From contig WMCF01000080.1 in assembly GCA_009792885.1 (NCBI GenBank), forward strand, positions 2,828,785 to 2,892,784: a stretch of 64,000 nucleotides of DNA, written 5' to 3'. The first letter of the stretch is position 1. Every line of letters begins with the position of its first letter. The stretch comes from Eremophila alpestris peregrina. Its lineage: Eukaryota; Chordata; Aves; Passeriformes; Alaudidae. Under the pieces are notes generated by a model. It made no database searches. It saw only the letters and a program-made list of their open reading frames with translations, and was not told where the DNA came from. The position numbers and the translations under genes were made by a program. Shown here piece after piece: positions 41,192-54,540 of the stretch.

Positions 41192-41715
41192 GGCCACACC
41201 TTGAGTGCTGTGTCCAGTTCTGGGCCCTCAGTTTAGGAAGGGCTTTGAGACACTTGAGCGTGTCCAGAGGAGGCAGCGAGGCTGGTGAGGGGCTGGGAAC
41301 ACAAACCCTGTGAGGAACTGCTGAGGGAGCTGGGGTTGTTTAACCTGGAGAAAAGGAGACTCAGAGGTGATCTTATCACTCTCTACAGCTCCCTGAAGGG
41401 TGGCTGTGGTCAGCTGGGGGTTGGTCTCTTTCTCCAGGCAGCAACTGACAGAACCAGAGGACACAGTCTTAAACCGCACCAAGGGAAATATAGGTTGGAT
41501 ATAAAAAAAAATTCTTCACCAAAACAGTGACAGGGCTCTGGAATGGCCTGCCCAGGGTAGTGGTGGAGTCACCATCCCTGGATGTGTTTAAAATAAGGCT
41601 GGATGTGGCACTCAGTGCTGTGGTTTAGATGATGAAGAGATGTTAGGTCACAGGTTGGACTAGATTTTAAAGGTCTTTTCCAACCTAGTTAATTCTGTGA
41701 CTCTGTGATTTTGTG

Positions 41716-43602
41716 AATTCTAACTTGCATTACAGATGATGATCTCTTCAAACTTGACTCCATCTGCCTTTGGTGTTCATGAGGCTTGGGAAAAAAAAAA
41801 CTTCCTTTAAAAACTGAAATTTGGGGGAGTGGAGGGGTGTTTATTTCCCAGCATTGTTACATAATTCTGACAGCCACATAATGCTTTTTCTTTAATTCAA
41901 GCTTGAGGGTACTGCTGTCATGTGATAGGGCTGTTTGTTTTGTGTTTTATAAAATTTATGCCAGAAATAAAACGTAGATTACACAGTCTTCCTCTGAAAT
42001 ATAAGGGTTCCATTGGCAGTCAAGAAAGTTAGTGGTGGGGATTTTTTAATGTGTTTTAAAAACTGGGTTGTATTTGCATTGTACTTTTGTTAACTTCTGA
42101 AAGCTGACATGTCAAGACAGCCTTCCTGAAGACCATGATAGACAATGTAACATCAGCATTTACTAAAACAAATTCCTGCCAAAGTTTTTTTGGCATTTGT
42201 TCCATCATTCTATTATATTTCATATTTCTTTCAAGTAAACCAACACAAAGAACCTCACCAAAACTAAAGAAATCAAAAAGATATGTTGAAAGAACAGCTA
42301 TATTATCTTTTTTAAATACAAAAATAGGAAATATTTCATACTCCTTGTTTAAAAAACTGCTTCAGTCTTCTTCTGATGGTCGCTTTACCTGGAGAGCAGA
42401 GCTGTGTCAGCAATGTCCTCAAGAGGGGCTGTGAAGCAGCACAGTCTTGAATAAGGGACAGATGACAGCTTTGAATGGAAGGCCCCAAAGGAAGATGCAA
42501 AATACAAAAGAGGGTCACAGAGCAAGAACTGATGACAGTGGCAAATATTTTAGTAAAATGGCAGTGATATGAAAGTAATACATAACCTACTGCACTTTCC
42601 TAGGTTACCTGGGTTTTGCTTGTTCTTACTGTAGGAGCCCTGCAGCTGGGTGACTGTTCGTTAAAGTGGCAGTGTGGTCTGCTAAGGTACTGACACACAG
42701 CATGACCAGGTGGTCAGTCGTAGTACCTCCCTGCTTTGTTACATTTGAAGATACAACGTTCAGAGAAAGTCCTTCCTCTTTGTGTTGATGTATTTTCGAC
42801 ACCTAGTGGTACAAAATACAAATTACTGAAGGTTCGTTAATGGGAATACTACTTCACCATCAGTAACCTCTTAGTAGAGAAATGAAACAAATAGTATAGC
42901 TCAGACAGAATGGAGTTAATTGTTGAACTTCAAAAAAATTACAGGGAATGTTTTCAGAAGAAGTTATAACAGGTATTATTTTGCCCCTGTACCGTCCTCC
43001 AGCTGGTGAAGAGCAAGAAAAGACTGTCCATGTCCCTCTTATTTTAAAGCTCAGTGGGACAGGAATTAATTATTTTAGCCATATCACAGTGATGCTGAAT
43101 AGAGAAACTGAAAGGTAAGAAGTTGGAAAGGGCACTGAGCAACCACAAGAAATTTTTCTCTTGAGTATTAATGAAATTGGCAATGACGACTGAAAGTTGA
43201 GAAGAATATTGTGAGAGTAGGCAGAGAAATGGCAAGTAAAGTTAATTGTAGAGCAGTATAAAATAATGTAGATGGAGAATAACTGTGTAGCACATGCTCT
43301 CCCTCTCTCTTTTAATTGCTTACAGTCAGGTAAGAAAATTATTCTACTTCATGAATCTCAGTTTTGTAGGCAGCTTCAGATTTGACATTTTGGTGCTTCA
43401 AGTATGTCTCAGAGGTAAACAGAGCTGATAAAACTCCAATATGAGCCTAAGGGATTATCAAGTTTTGGAGTGTTTTCCACCAGAGAACTGAAATGACCTG
43501 GTTAGAACTCATCAGCAGAGGAAAATACAGCAGAAGGTAAACATGTTTGTCCTTTGCTGACTTTCTTGTGCCTACCACTCTTCTCTGTCATTTCCCCTCC
43601 CA
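41716..43602. other. Intergenic, no supported gene
   Basis: AT-rich unique sequence. A CTCF-like core on the minus strand (42797-42809) is the only motif noted. No exon or transposon recognised. Confidence 0.6.
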
Positions 43603-44167
43603 TCATGGTTTAAGACCAGGCAGCAACCAAGCCTCAGCCAGCTGTTCACTCACTCCCCTGCAGCAGGATGAGGAAGAGAACCAGAAGGGCAACAGCCTAG
43701 AAAACTCATGAGATATGGCTAATAAGTAAAGCAAAAACTGTGCACACAAGTAAAGCGAAACAAGGAATTGTTTCCATGCCACTTCCCATGGACAGACAGG
43801 TGTTCAGGCATGCCCAGGAATGCAGGGCCCATTCAAGCATTACAGTGACTTTGAAAGACCAGTATCATCACTTCAACTTCCCTCATCTCTGTAGGCTGCC
43901 CGTGATGACATATGATCTGGGATATCTCTTTTTCAGTTGGGGTAACCTGTTCTGGCTGTGTCTCCTGCCAACTCCTTGTGCATTCCCAGCCTTCTTGCAG
44001 GTGAGGTGAACTGAGGAGTAGAAAAGGCCTTGCTCTGAGTAAACCCTGCTCAGCTAAAACTAGAGCACCCCTGAGTTATCAATATTGTTTCCAGCACAAA
44101 TCCAAAGCTCAGACCCACAGCAGCTACTGTGAAGGAAATTAACTCCTTCCCAGCCAAAACCAGCACA
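43603..44167 (-). mobile_element. ERV LTR (group 1), antisense
   Basis: On the plus strand it opens with 'tcatggtttaagaccagg' and 'cagcaaccaagcctcagcc' and closes with 'cagccaaaaccagcaca', the reverse complement of the start of the sense copy at 27580. The middle ('ggtaacctgttctggctgtgtc') also mirrors it. About 565 bp with no internal retroviral genes, so a solo LTR. The plus-strand left end is eroded (TG not intact) and no clear target duplication is visible. Confidence 0.82.
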
Positions 44168-47100
44168 TCTTCTTAACAGGGCTGAGGAGAAAACATGGTG
44201 AAAAAAGTTCATGGGTCAAGATAAACACACTTACCCATTACCATTATAGGAAAGAAGGAGCTGGCTTTGGGAAACTAATTGCAATTCAAGGGGACACTCT
44301 GTAGGAAGCAACAAGACATAAAAAATCTGTAGAATTTATTGATTTATTAACTGAAGCAATATATCAACAAAATACAGCTGATATCTTACTTTTCATTCAA
44401 AGAGTATGATTGCATATGACCCATCTGAATACAAAAAATAATTACCAGACTTCCCATTATTTAAATTGGTTTCTGTTATTTTTTTCTCATTAGGATTATA
44501 AAGAAGAAGGATAAAAAACTGGGAAATGAAAATTCTTTTATTTTTGTCACAGAAGGACACATGGTGTCAACAAAAATGAATTTTGGACTTCACAGACTGA
44601 AGCAATTAGGATTATTCTTTCACACATAAAAATCTATTTCGAGCCTTAATAAGTCATTTGTAAAACACTACTGGGTCCTCAAGAAGGCAACAGTTACAGA
44701 AGCAGCTAATATAACTGAGAATATAATTCATCTTAATTCAGATGTGTATATTTTGATAAAAAGTTATTACAATCAGAATTTATTTGGGGGAGCCTATTTT
44801 GCACTCTCTCAAGAACTTCATGTTTGGGTTTGGTTCATCTTCCCATTAAGAAAAAAATGTGAAGACTAGTAAACAACAAAGTTTTCTTTATTCTGAGAAC
44901 TAAGCTGGATACATTTCTGTAACACACTATTATGCCAAAATATTCTTGATGATAGCTGTGCTGGCAGTGTCTTCAGATTCTGAAGATTTTAATGCTATTT
45001 TACACTTGTTTAAGAGAATTCAGTGTTGTGGTTTTTTATTAGAGGTAACAAAGCACTAAGTGATAAGAAGAGTTTGGCAAGGCCAGCTTCAGTGGCATAT
45101 AGAAAGCAAAATCACTTTTGTTTACACACAAAGAAACCCCTGAGAGACAACATGAAAATAACCAGGCATCACTTCAGCCACTTTGCAGGAAACTACCCAT
45201 TTTGATCTTTCATTTGATACTGCATATAATGAAAATTACTGTAAGTCTTGTAATTGTCACTCATTAATGGATCTTAGGCCTGTAATGAAAAACAATTGTC
45301 AACAACAGTTATCAACAAACCAATTGTGATTGTGCTGTCATAATGCATTGCAAAGGTGTGTCCAGTGCCAATGAAGAAATCACCATGCATGGTCCCCCCC
45401 ACTTTACACCTTGCCTGCCTTTTCCATGACTTGTTTTCTCTGAAATATTTGTTTCCCTATGGCACTTTCATCAGTTTTGTTTATCTGTTTGCTTTTTTTT
45501 CTTGTATTTGTGCTTTGACCAGGTCAGGGCCCATCAATTCTCTGACTGCTGAATATCTGTCTTTAGTGCTTTCGTAGCAGAGAACAGATTGTTCCATGCT
45601 GAGTATCTCTTCTTTGTGAGTGCCATGTGTCTAAAAATCTATAATTCCTGTATGGGTAGAATGTCAAAAGGGCTTCTTAACCCTCAGAAATAAAAGCAAT
45701 TTATAGAAGGTATTGAAAGAGGTTTCTTATTGCTTTTTTCAGCTGTAGTTATTTATTTTCCTCAATAGATGCTGAAATGAGAGGGTAAGAGGGTTTTGTT
45801 TCATGTTGGTCTGATATTTCTTGGATGAAGAAGTTGTGTACCATAGTCATGTTTGACCTTTAACTTTGACTGAGAAAGCAATTTTTATCTTTACTTCAGA
45901 TCATGTGTTCTTTAGGATATTTTGTCTAGCCCTCAGAATTGGAAGTTGTCATAGCATCTTTTGGGTACATTTTGGGTGAAAATCCTGCAGATGTTTAAGA
46001 ATCTTACAGTTCATAAAGAATAGAAGGCATTATAGTACCCTCTAAACCCTACAGTTCTGAAAAGGACTGTTTGGTTGGGTTTTTTTCTCCTTTTTTTGGT
46101 TTGTTTGTGTTTGATTGTCTGTTTGCTTTCTTGTTACAACCATTCTGTAAAATTTCCTGCTCATTGAGGGGTTGGGGTGGAGGAAGTATTATTAGTACTA
46201 TATATATCAATTTTTTTTCAGTGTCATAGAGTGGGAATTGGTAAATTGAGGGTTGATTGAACAGCCAGTCACAGTACAACCAAATTTTAGAGTCTGAGGA
46301 CACCACTTTTGTGGGAGAGCTTGTATTTTATTTGTATCTATTTTACAAATGCTTCTTATGATAATACTGCCCACTAAAAAGCAAGCTGAAAGTTAATGGC
46401 AGCCTGGCTCTTTGCTTCTTTGAGAAACAGTGCTTGAGTAACTGTGACTACTAACATAAGTAAATGACAGATGAACTGTACAAGTGAGGCACAGAGAAAC
46501 GAAAAATCATTTGAAAGCATTTGATTGATAAAGATTCATGGGTAAGTGAAGTAGTGTACAGGAATTTTTAAATCAACTTAAAGTCAAATTGTAGGAAATT
46601 AAATTTCAAGCACAATATACCAAAAATCAGCTGATGATTTTTTGGAGGAAGGGAAAATATACCATTTCTCTTGTATATATCAATCCTAAAAGGAGATTTT
46701 TAAGATATAATCTTGGTTGTTTGTTTTTGCCAGCCAGTCGCATTTTGTTGAATTATGTTGGATTTTGCTGTTGCTACTCATATAAAGAAGAAACAAGCCC
46801 ATAACTGGAGATGCAACAGGAATTTAAAAATACTAGTTCAACAAAACTTTTCCCTCATCTTCAAAACTAAAATATACCCTATATTGCAGGAAAGTCACTC
46901 TTCTCCCTCTCCACTTTAGGTGGCATTAGAAATTTCTATTTACTTACACTGAAGAACACAAAACTAAAATTCAGAATGTGTACATTTGGCCAACTAGGAA
47001 GACCTTTTTAAACCTGTCTAGGATGGGGATCATAGAAAAGGAATTCTGTCCTGTTGCTGTCAGTTGGTTTGGTTTTATAAATGCACAGGCAAGACGATAT

Positions 47101-50100
47101 CTGCAATTAACAAATCTTTTTAGCAGTCTGAATAATTGGATTTTCCCCAGGAAGAAAGCCAGGATACTGTGAAAAATGCATTCCAATTCAATGTGTCTCC
47201 AAAATAAATTGCATCTCCAAAACATTTGTTACTTTCAGCAAATGGTAATCTAGTGTCCTTTAGTCTTGCAAAGCTGCCCCAGCATGAATGTGTCAGAAGA
47301 ACTAATGTTTTTTTTAAGAAAGTACTATAATGCCAAATTAATATCATGTGATAGGTAAATAGCTTATATCAAAAAAGGGGAATGCAAAAAGACAAGTGTA
47401 GCAAGATCAAATTTGGGAAGTACACAGGGAACCCATGTAAAAGGAAAACATAGCAAAGAGGCGTTGGTGTATTTCCTTGAATGTATGTGTTTGATGTTTT
47501 GGAAAATTATGTAACGTAGTTATTTCTTCTTTACATTATTTTAAACCTTAGCAGAGAAACAATTTCTTATGGCAGATGCTTTGTTTTAAAAGCAATCTGA
47601 TGGTAATAATTTTATTTTATGCTTTTAAAAGCATTTTTACTTGCAATTAAATTTAGCAAAAAGATAAAATACTTGTTAAACTGATTTTCATTGGGCTGGC
47701 ATTAATTCAGGTGATAAGGGGATGGAATTTACTCCTAAACAGAGCTTTCAACCTGATTTTCCAAGGAAGTGAGACTTATGTAAACAGACTAATTTTATCC
47801 CAACTATGTGTTGGGAGTCTTTTTGGGGGCTTTTTAACAGTCCTATTCATCAGAATGCCTTATTGTATTTAAAAATTACCAGACTCTTAATGACACTGTT
47901 TCAAATGTGGAGATATTTTCTGGCCTGTCATAGTAAAATTATGTGCTAATATGAAATAATACTAGTTACTAATTATTATTAATTATAGACCAGTAGGAGT
48001 CTGTACAGGTTTGTAAACACATGGACCATTTCCTTTTACTTTAAAGACTTCAAGTTTCTCTACCATGCCATGTTGTTGAGAAGACTGGGATCTATTTCAT
48101 CTTATTGCTGCCAATACTAGAGAGGTTGTTTGCATCATTGTTTGCATTACTCCATTGAATCTAAATAAATGTGACTGGCTGGGTTTAGAGTTGCTTTTTG
48201 CTTCTTCTTTGGTAAATTCAGAATGATGGGATGCTGGCAGTCCTCCTTCCTGAATAATTTCTAGACACACCCAGATGTAAAAGCAATATTAACATGCTTT
48301 TTCTAGTTTTCTTAGCATGTAAGCTCCAACTACCCACTTCCTTGTTTCCTAGTGGAGTTGCTGAATTAATTTGTTCTTCAAAACAGGTGACTGTTGGTTG
48401 GAAATCTGCAGGTATTTTTTACCTTATAAAACCCCAGAGCTACCAAAAATGTAACAGAGTTTTCCTCCCAATTTGCAAATTCAGTCCAAGTTTTGTGTCA
48501 TCTTCATGTTATTTTGTTTGAGGGGTAGGGCTGTTTTGTTTTGTTTTGTGTGGGTTTTTTGTTTCTTTTGGGCTTTCTCCTGTTCTTTCAGAAAAATCTT
48601 ATGTTACTTACATTTTTGTTTTGCTTTGGTTTTTTTGCACTAGGGGAGATGGTTTAGCTTACTAGAAACAGAGCTGATCTTTCAAGTTATGTCAACTGAT
48701 TATAACTGACTTTTGGATGCTTCTGGGGAAAAAGAACATAAAAAACTGTAACTGGAACAATAGCTCAAGTGGAAAAGCAGAAAGAAGGAAAAAGTAGGTC
48801 TTAAAAACCCCATACTTTTATGGTTTCTAGAAGGAAAGTAAAAGATGGGAGAAAGACTGTGTGTATGTATTGGATTTTAAAGAAAGCTTGAGCTGAAGTG
48901 GCTTACTTGAGTCTCTAAATTGAGTTGCATTTGTGATAGTGGTGATTTTTTATTTCTTACATCTCCTTATCTTCGAGTTACATTCATAATTTTTTTAGAA
49001 GAAGCATATATTCTCATAAAATACCGTGAAGGGCACTCCTACTTTAGACTGGGCTGTTTTTAAGAAAAATAAATACTGGTGAACACTGAGTCAATGGTGA
49101 AAAACTGGGGGTTTTTTTACTGGTCAGTATGGCCTATCTGTTCATAAATGCAAACATTTGAGCAGAGGTACACCCATAGATCTACCAAAATCAGCTCTGA
49201 GGTACTTCTCAGAGCTAATTCTTTGCTAGACTTGTTTCAGAAAATGTCATATCTGCATCTCCTGGATTTAGATATATATTTTTCTCTTTGTATGACCTTT
49301 CATCCAGAATGTTCTGACTTTATAGTTGCTATTTCTATCTAGTATTTAACACAGCACACAAAGTTACACAAGCACATAGCACATAGTTAACAAGGCTTGG
49401 GTTTAGTGCATTAGGAATGACTGGGAGGAAGCCCCTTAGCTAGCAGTGGATTTATTGCAAATTGTTCTCCTCTCACTTTGCAATATAATAAATATTAGTG
49501 GAGTAAATAGACAAGATGTGGTCTGATAATGAAAAGGAAGGACAGCAGTGATGGAAAAATCATTAATGATGCAGAGCTTGTCAAGACTCCAGACTCAGTG
49601 CTGCACTTGGAAGTGAAGGATTGCATATAAGGGCTCATACCAGAAGCACATGTACAAGTGGTGAATATTTTCTGGCTTTTCACAACAGACTTCAGTGTGC
49701 TGCAGACCAAATATCCTTCCTCTTCCCCATGTTCCTTCTTCTATAGTAAGTGAACAATTGCATCACTGCCTTTGTGGCTGCAAAAACATTATTTATTGGC
49801 AAAGGGAAGCTTGAAAAACAACTCTCCTCAGGGTGCAGAAGATGGAACAGAGTCCAGTCATCCTCTGAGCTGTGTCTTGAGGCTATTTAAAGTGCCAAAA
49901 CTTTGCTATAGAGACTAAAATAAAGTCACTGTACACGGACAGCTGTGGCTGAATATATTTTTTTCACCAAACTTCTCTATCAGATCTTGATGCTTCTGCA
50001 TCAGAATCTGGATGGAAACATATGCCCCTGGGTCTGTTACCCGAGTTCATTCTGGCAAGTTCACATCTGTAGTTGTCACAACAAAATCAACCAGAGTACA

Positions 50101-52110
50101 TCTCTCAGAGACCTTGGTCAGCAGCATAAGGAAAAAAAAAATCTTAATCAGAAGGAAGGAAAAAATTGTCATTTAAAAATGATTGATTCATCAAAGGCTC
50201 TAAGAAAATAAAGTTAAAAACAAGACAAAAGTCTTAATTTTTAGATTTGGCATGAGGTGCCAGAGGCTGAATCATTCCTTAGAGGATGATACTTGAAAAT
50301 GTGTGTCCCAGCTGGAGAGTTTTGATATCTGCATACAACTGGCTGTATGAAACACATGCTCTCTGCATGAAAGCCATGTGACTGCTATTGCTGACAACTT
50401 TTTCCTGTTCATTTAGTTTATTTGTACAGTCTTGTCTATATACTTTGGTTCTAAGATAGAAATGAGTGAATGTGTACAGTTGAAAATCTTTATTTTTAGA
50501 AGAGAAACATACTATTTTACAGACATTCATTGTAATCTGTGAATAACTCCTCGCTGTGGAAGATCTAAGGATTTTATTTTAATGGAAAGTTTAATGGACA
50601 TTTTTCTAAAGGAAAATTGGCAAATTTTTATGTTGTTGCAATTAAATCCCTTCATGAACAAGAAACAAAGAAATTAATTGCATATGAAAAGACCAATTAG
50701 TAGCAAATCAGCCAACATAATTTAAATCAGCATCTGCTGTCATGTTCAAAATGAAAAGGCTACTTCAGAAAGAGAACCAGCTGGAAAACTCCTTTAGGCC
50801 TGCTCTTTCCTTTGTGCTAGAGCCTCTGACACATTTTATGGATTTATGGTCTGCCCACAAGATTATTCTTTGAAGTGAATTTTCCACAATGAAGGAGCGT
50901 TTTTGGTGTTAGTTTATTTCCTATCAAACACTACAGTTCCATTTTTTGCACTCCTGTTTTCACCCCTGTATGTGTATTGAAACATACTGTTCTTTTCATG
51001 AATTTGATTTAGATATTCTTGCAATGTATGAAGTGGCCATAAAGACCATTATAGTGATGCTGGTCAGCAAATCTGAACATCTTTCTTGGAAGGATGTAGA
51101 GCATTTTGCAGGGCAGGAAGTGCAACTCATACTGGATTTCTCTTTGCATTTTGTTGGTGGTTTTTTGCTTGTTTTGTTTGAGGTTTTCTCTTTTGTTTGC
51201 TTTGGGTTTCTGTTTATGATGTGGTATCTTTTTGTGGGTTGTTTGGGCTTTTGTGACTCGGAATTTTTTTATTTTTTTTTTGGCTAGCCATCTTGTTTCA
51301 CTGGGAGATTGGTTCAGAGGCATGGAGACATGCCTGCCTGCTGCCTAGAGGCCACACTGCCAAGGCAGCAAGGAAGTCCCTCTACTCTAGCAATGATCAT
51401 GGTGTTATCTATTTGCAAGGTCTGTTGTGCCCAGTAGCTGTCAAGTAGAGCCTACAAAGGCCCTGTTTACTCGTGAAAAATATGGAATTAAATGGCTTTG
51501 ACATCTACAGCACCTATAGATCAGCAAGAATAGAGTAAATTAAGGGAAGATGGAATTTGGTGTGCAGACCTTATTCACTGTGTGTCATCAAACTGATGGT
51601 AGCACTCTCTGGTGCATATTGGCTTTGAGTAGAGTGTGTGGTAGAACTGTGGGGGAAAAGCCTGCAGAGCTCAGAGCAGCAGCTCATCACAGAAAAAAAA
51701 AAGCTTCAACAAAACTTTTGTATCCTTTAAACAAAAGAGCTTTCTTTCTGTCTCTTGATTTGTAACACCTTTGCTGATAATTTGCACTGGTATAGAGTAC
51801 ATTCAATCTGGGTGCAAGATCCAGTGGAGTAATCCTGAATTAATTTTTTTTCTTGCTTTACAGTGAAAAATTGTGTTTATTAGAAGGAAAAAGTAACAGT
51901 GTGTTATACATACATATTGACTCACTAAATTAGCTTAACATTAAAGAGTATATATCACAGGTTTCAAGTATTTATATAATGCTACTTAAAAATCGCAGGG
52001 AAAAGTGGACTAATTTTCCCCTAGGCTGGAGGGTACAACAAATTTCATGGTAGTAACAGAATAAATAAAAGGTAGGCAATTCACATCAAAGAGGCTAAAA
52101 GATCACATCA
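44168..52110. other. Intergenic, 8 kb without supported genes
   Basis: The longest repeat-poor stretch in the window. It is AT-rich and unique, with no exon, RNA gene or recognisable transposon. Two blocks (47575-47725 and 50625-50740) are dense in homeodomain- and POU-like cores and could be conserved non-coding elements. A region around 49740-49940 has a TATA-like and an AATAAA-like site but no element boundaries. GT-rich low-complexity DNA occurs near 48530 and 51160-51240. Confidence 0.6.
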
Positions 52111-52255
52111 TAAAACCATGGAATCACATAATAGCTTGGGTTGGAAGCAGCCTTGAAATTTAGCATCCATTTCCAATCCCCTTGTCATGGAGTGGCCTCC
52201 CTGCCACACACTATGGCAGGTTTCCCATCCAACCTGGCCTTGAATGAGGATGTGA
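52111..52255 (-). mobile_element. CR1 LINE 3' fragment, antisense
   Basis: 'ccatggaatcacataatagc', 'ttgggttggaagcagcc' and 'catccaacctggccttgaa' are the CR1 tail and 3'UTR read backwards. A short truncated copy. Confidence 0.85.
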
Positions 52256-53233
52256 AAAGCTGTAATAACATGGGCTTTCAGGAACTGGCTTCAGGTCAGA
52301 TTTTTTCTCTGTAATAGACAAGTTTGAACAGGTCTGGTAAAACAATGCCTTGTACTGGAAATCTGGAAGAAAATTCATTCTTATTCGGGAATTAAAATCG
52401 TTTTGGTGTAGTTTTTTTTTCCACTTGGTTATTTTGTTTCTTAAAGAAACAGGTCTGTCCCTCTGAATTCCTCTCTCAATTTTATTGTCTGTCTTACAAC
52501 CTAAGTATATTTGAGTGGCAAATATATTACTCTGAAGGAAGTCAGTATTAATTTTCACAGAAGTTTCTGCAGCTGAGGCTTAATGATAGCACTACAGTAA
52601 AAAACAGGGTAACTGTATGCTTTATGACTGGTATTTCTCTCCTGCTCTCTTTTTGTATGACTTTGTGCTGCTGCTATCTCTTCTTTCATTCTTCTATCTC
52701 TTAGTTATTGAAAAAAAAATATTTACACAAGTCTGAAATTTCTAATACCCTAGAGAATTTTTGCAATTTGCAAGTTTCTGAATACGTTGCCCTAAGATAC
52801 CTTGTGTGAAAATTCTTGGAAATTGACAAGCACCCTTTTAAAACAGAAATCTAAGTGTAAGTGTAAGTGTAAGAAAGAAGAACTGTGTGCACTGTCAAAA
52901 CTTTCCTGGGAGAGGAGCTCAAGTAATATTAACCATTATGACATTAAAATTGCAAGAGAACAGGTACAAATTTTGTGGAAACACTCTGACCATCTTGCAA
53001 GTCTTCTGCCACATGTGCTGGAGGGCATCTACCCTGTCAGAATTCCACATAAACACCTACACTAGGTTTACTTATCTGAGGTATTTCAGTTATGTGCTCA
53101 AATCATTTGCACTACAATGAGTTCAAGCTATGCTCTGGGGAAAAAAATAAAAAGAAAAAAATCCAAAAACATTTATGGGATGAGCAGTTGATGGCTAATG
53201 GAATGAAAGAAAATAGAGATGAGTTTTTTCACT
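52256..53233. other. Intergenic, no supported gene
   Basis: Unique AT-rich sequence containing a small (TAAGTG)n microsatellite at 52852-52872. Nothing else recognised. Confidence 0.6.
52852..52872. repeat. (TAAGTG)n hexamer repeat
   Basis: Three and a half units of TAAGTG. Confidence 0.9.
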
Positions 53234-53288
53234 CTGGGTGACCTCCACAGGTCTCTTCCAGCCTCAACCATTCTGTGACTCTGTGACC
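53234..53288 (+). mobile_element. CR1 LINE 3' tail, sense
   Basis: 'ctgggtgacctccacaggtc', 'tcttccagcctcaacc', 'attctgtgactctgtga': the last 55 bp of a CR1 with its octamer tail. Confidence 0.85.
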
Positions 53289-54007
53289 TCTGCAGGGATG
53301 GGGACAGACAGACCACAGGGAGGGCACAGTCCTTGGGGCAGTGTGGGAAGATGTAGTCTGGGAGGTAAATAGTGGGAAAAAAAGGCCCATAGGAGATCTA
53401 CAGCTTTAGTGAGTTTTTGTGTAGATATCTGAGAGGTCTTTTTGGCATTTGGAGGCCTGACCTTTCTTTCGAGCCACAAGATCATGGGTCCTGTGTTAGC
53501 TAAGAGCACAGTAAAACTGGGAATATCTAGCATAGAGTTTGTTAGTCTGAAAGACACTTAACAAGAGATTTACCAAAACACTCGGCTTTTCCCTTGCTTT
53601 ATTTTGTTTCTTTTCCTTCTACTTAAAGAACTTTTGTCTGATGAGCAGAAGCAAGGTAAGTCAGGGCTATGGATGACGTGGTGTTACAAAAGAAAGTTAT
53701 GAAAGTTAAAAGCCTCTTTCTGCTTTACCAATAGAAAAAGGAAATTGACTACTAGTAGAAAGATTAGAGTGACAAGATTCTTTATTTTCCTTTCTTCCCG
53801 CCAAGTCACAGTAGAAGAACTAAGGGATTTTTCAAGGATAACCCCTTTGACCACAGAAGGTTACAACATTCTTGTTCAAATACCCCACTTGGAAGAAGGG
53901 ATCAGAAAGCAGTTGGACAGCCAAAATATAAAGCTGTAGGAAGCTCAAATAGAATAGGGACAAATAGTGAGCTAGAAAGTGGAGTAGGAACTCTAAAAAT
54001 ACGTAAA
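53289..54007. other. Intergenic, no feature seen
   Basis: Unique sequence. No gene or transposon recognised. Confidence 0.55.
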
Positions 54008-54016
54008 ACTTAGTAT

Positions 54017-54480
54017 TGTATCAGTTAGGGTTAGATAAGTCCTCCTGTCCCTCTCCCTCCTGCAGCTGGTGTCCCCGCTAGAATGTGTGTGGGTCCTGCC
54101 TGCTTCTCCCTCTCAGGGAATAGCCGGCGGTCCCGTGGGTGTGTGTGAGCCTGCAGGATGGAGAGAAGAGGAAGATTTCTAACATGAGTAGGGTTTCTCT
54201 AGAGAAAGGATGGAGGGACAATGGCTCCCAGAGAATCAACAGTTTATTAGCTGCTGTGCTCCAAAAGCCAGGAAGCTAGCTGGGGAAACATTCTTATAAC
54301 TTTGGTCTGGGGCGTGGCTACCACAGGAGTGTCCAATCAGATACAGAGGAGTCGGGGAGTAACAGCATTACATCAACCAATAGCTTTTGGCATCCATGCA
54401 TATTCATGTCCTCATTACAACTTTCCTGCTCCTCCAGATAAGACAATGAGCCCATGCTGCCTTCACTCTGGGCAGCCACA
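54017..54480 (-). mobile_element. LTR-like element, TG...CA ends, 9-bp flanking repeat
   Basis: Read on the minus strand it begins TGTGGCTGCC and has two CCAAT-type boxes (ATTGG), a CACGCCCC box, a TATA-like TTATAAG, and then AATAAA about 60 bp on. It ends GATACA. This is the layout of a retroviral U3-R-U5. Flush on both sides are ACTTAGTAT (54008-54016) and AGTTAGTAT (54481-54489). That is longer than the 4-6 bp normal for ERVs, so either the ends or the class deserve checking. It shares no visible sequence with the other LTRs here. Confidence 0.6.
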
Positions 54481-54540
54481 AGTTAGTATTTTATTTTTAG
54501 TTGTCCCCTGTTAAATTAATGTTTGTTTCCTTTTCCTTTT

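Larger units (their letters stand above)
38885..41715 (+). mobile_element. CR1 LINE, 2.8 kb, near-complete ORF2, defective
   Basis: The largest element in the window. It begins within the end of ORF1 (frame reading NFRFFDYGATFTAP, then GLHLSEKGRRILG), passes a NAHSMGNKQEE segment, and continues through an AP-type endonuclease, a reverse transcriptase and the C-terminal region. The 3'UTR follows ('aaggtcttttccaacct') with a degenerate terminal octamer repeat ('ttctgtgactctgtgattttgtg'). It is inactive: several frameshifts and stops split ORF2, and about 75 codons of the RT core are missing near 40772. CR1 moves by target-primed reverse transcription and usually leaves 5'-truncated copies. Confidence 0.95.

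Noticed and set aside
49735..50130. Another LTR (TATTTAAAG then AATAAAGTCAC on the plus strand)
   Set aside because: No TG...CA boundaries, no duplication and no resemblance to the other LTRs. The motifs are expected in AT-rich DNA.
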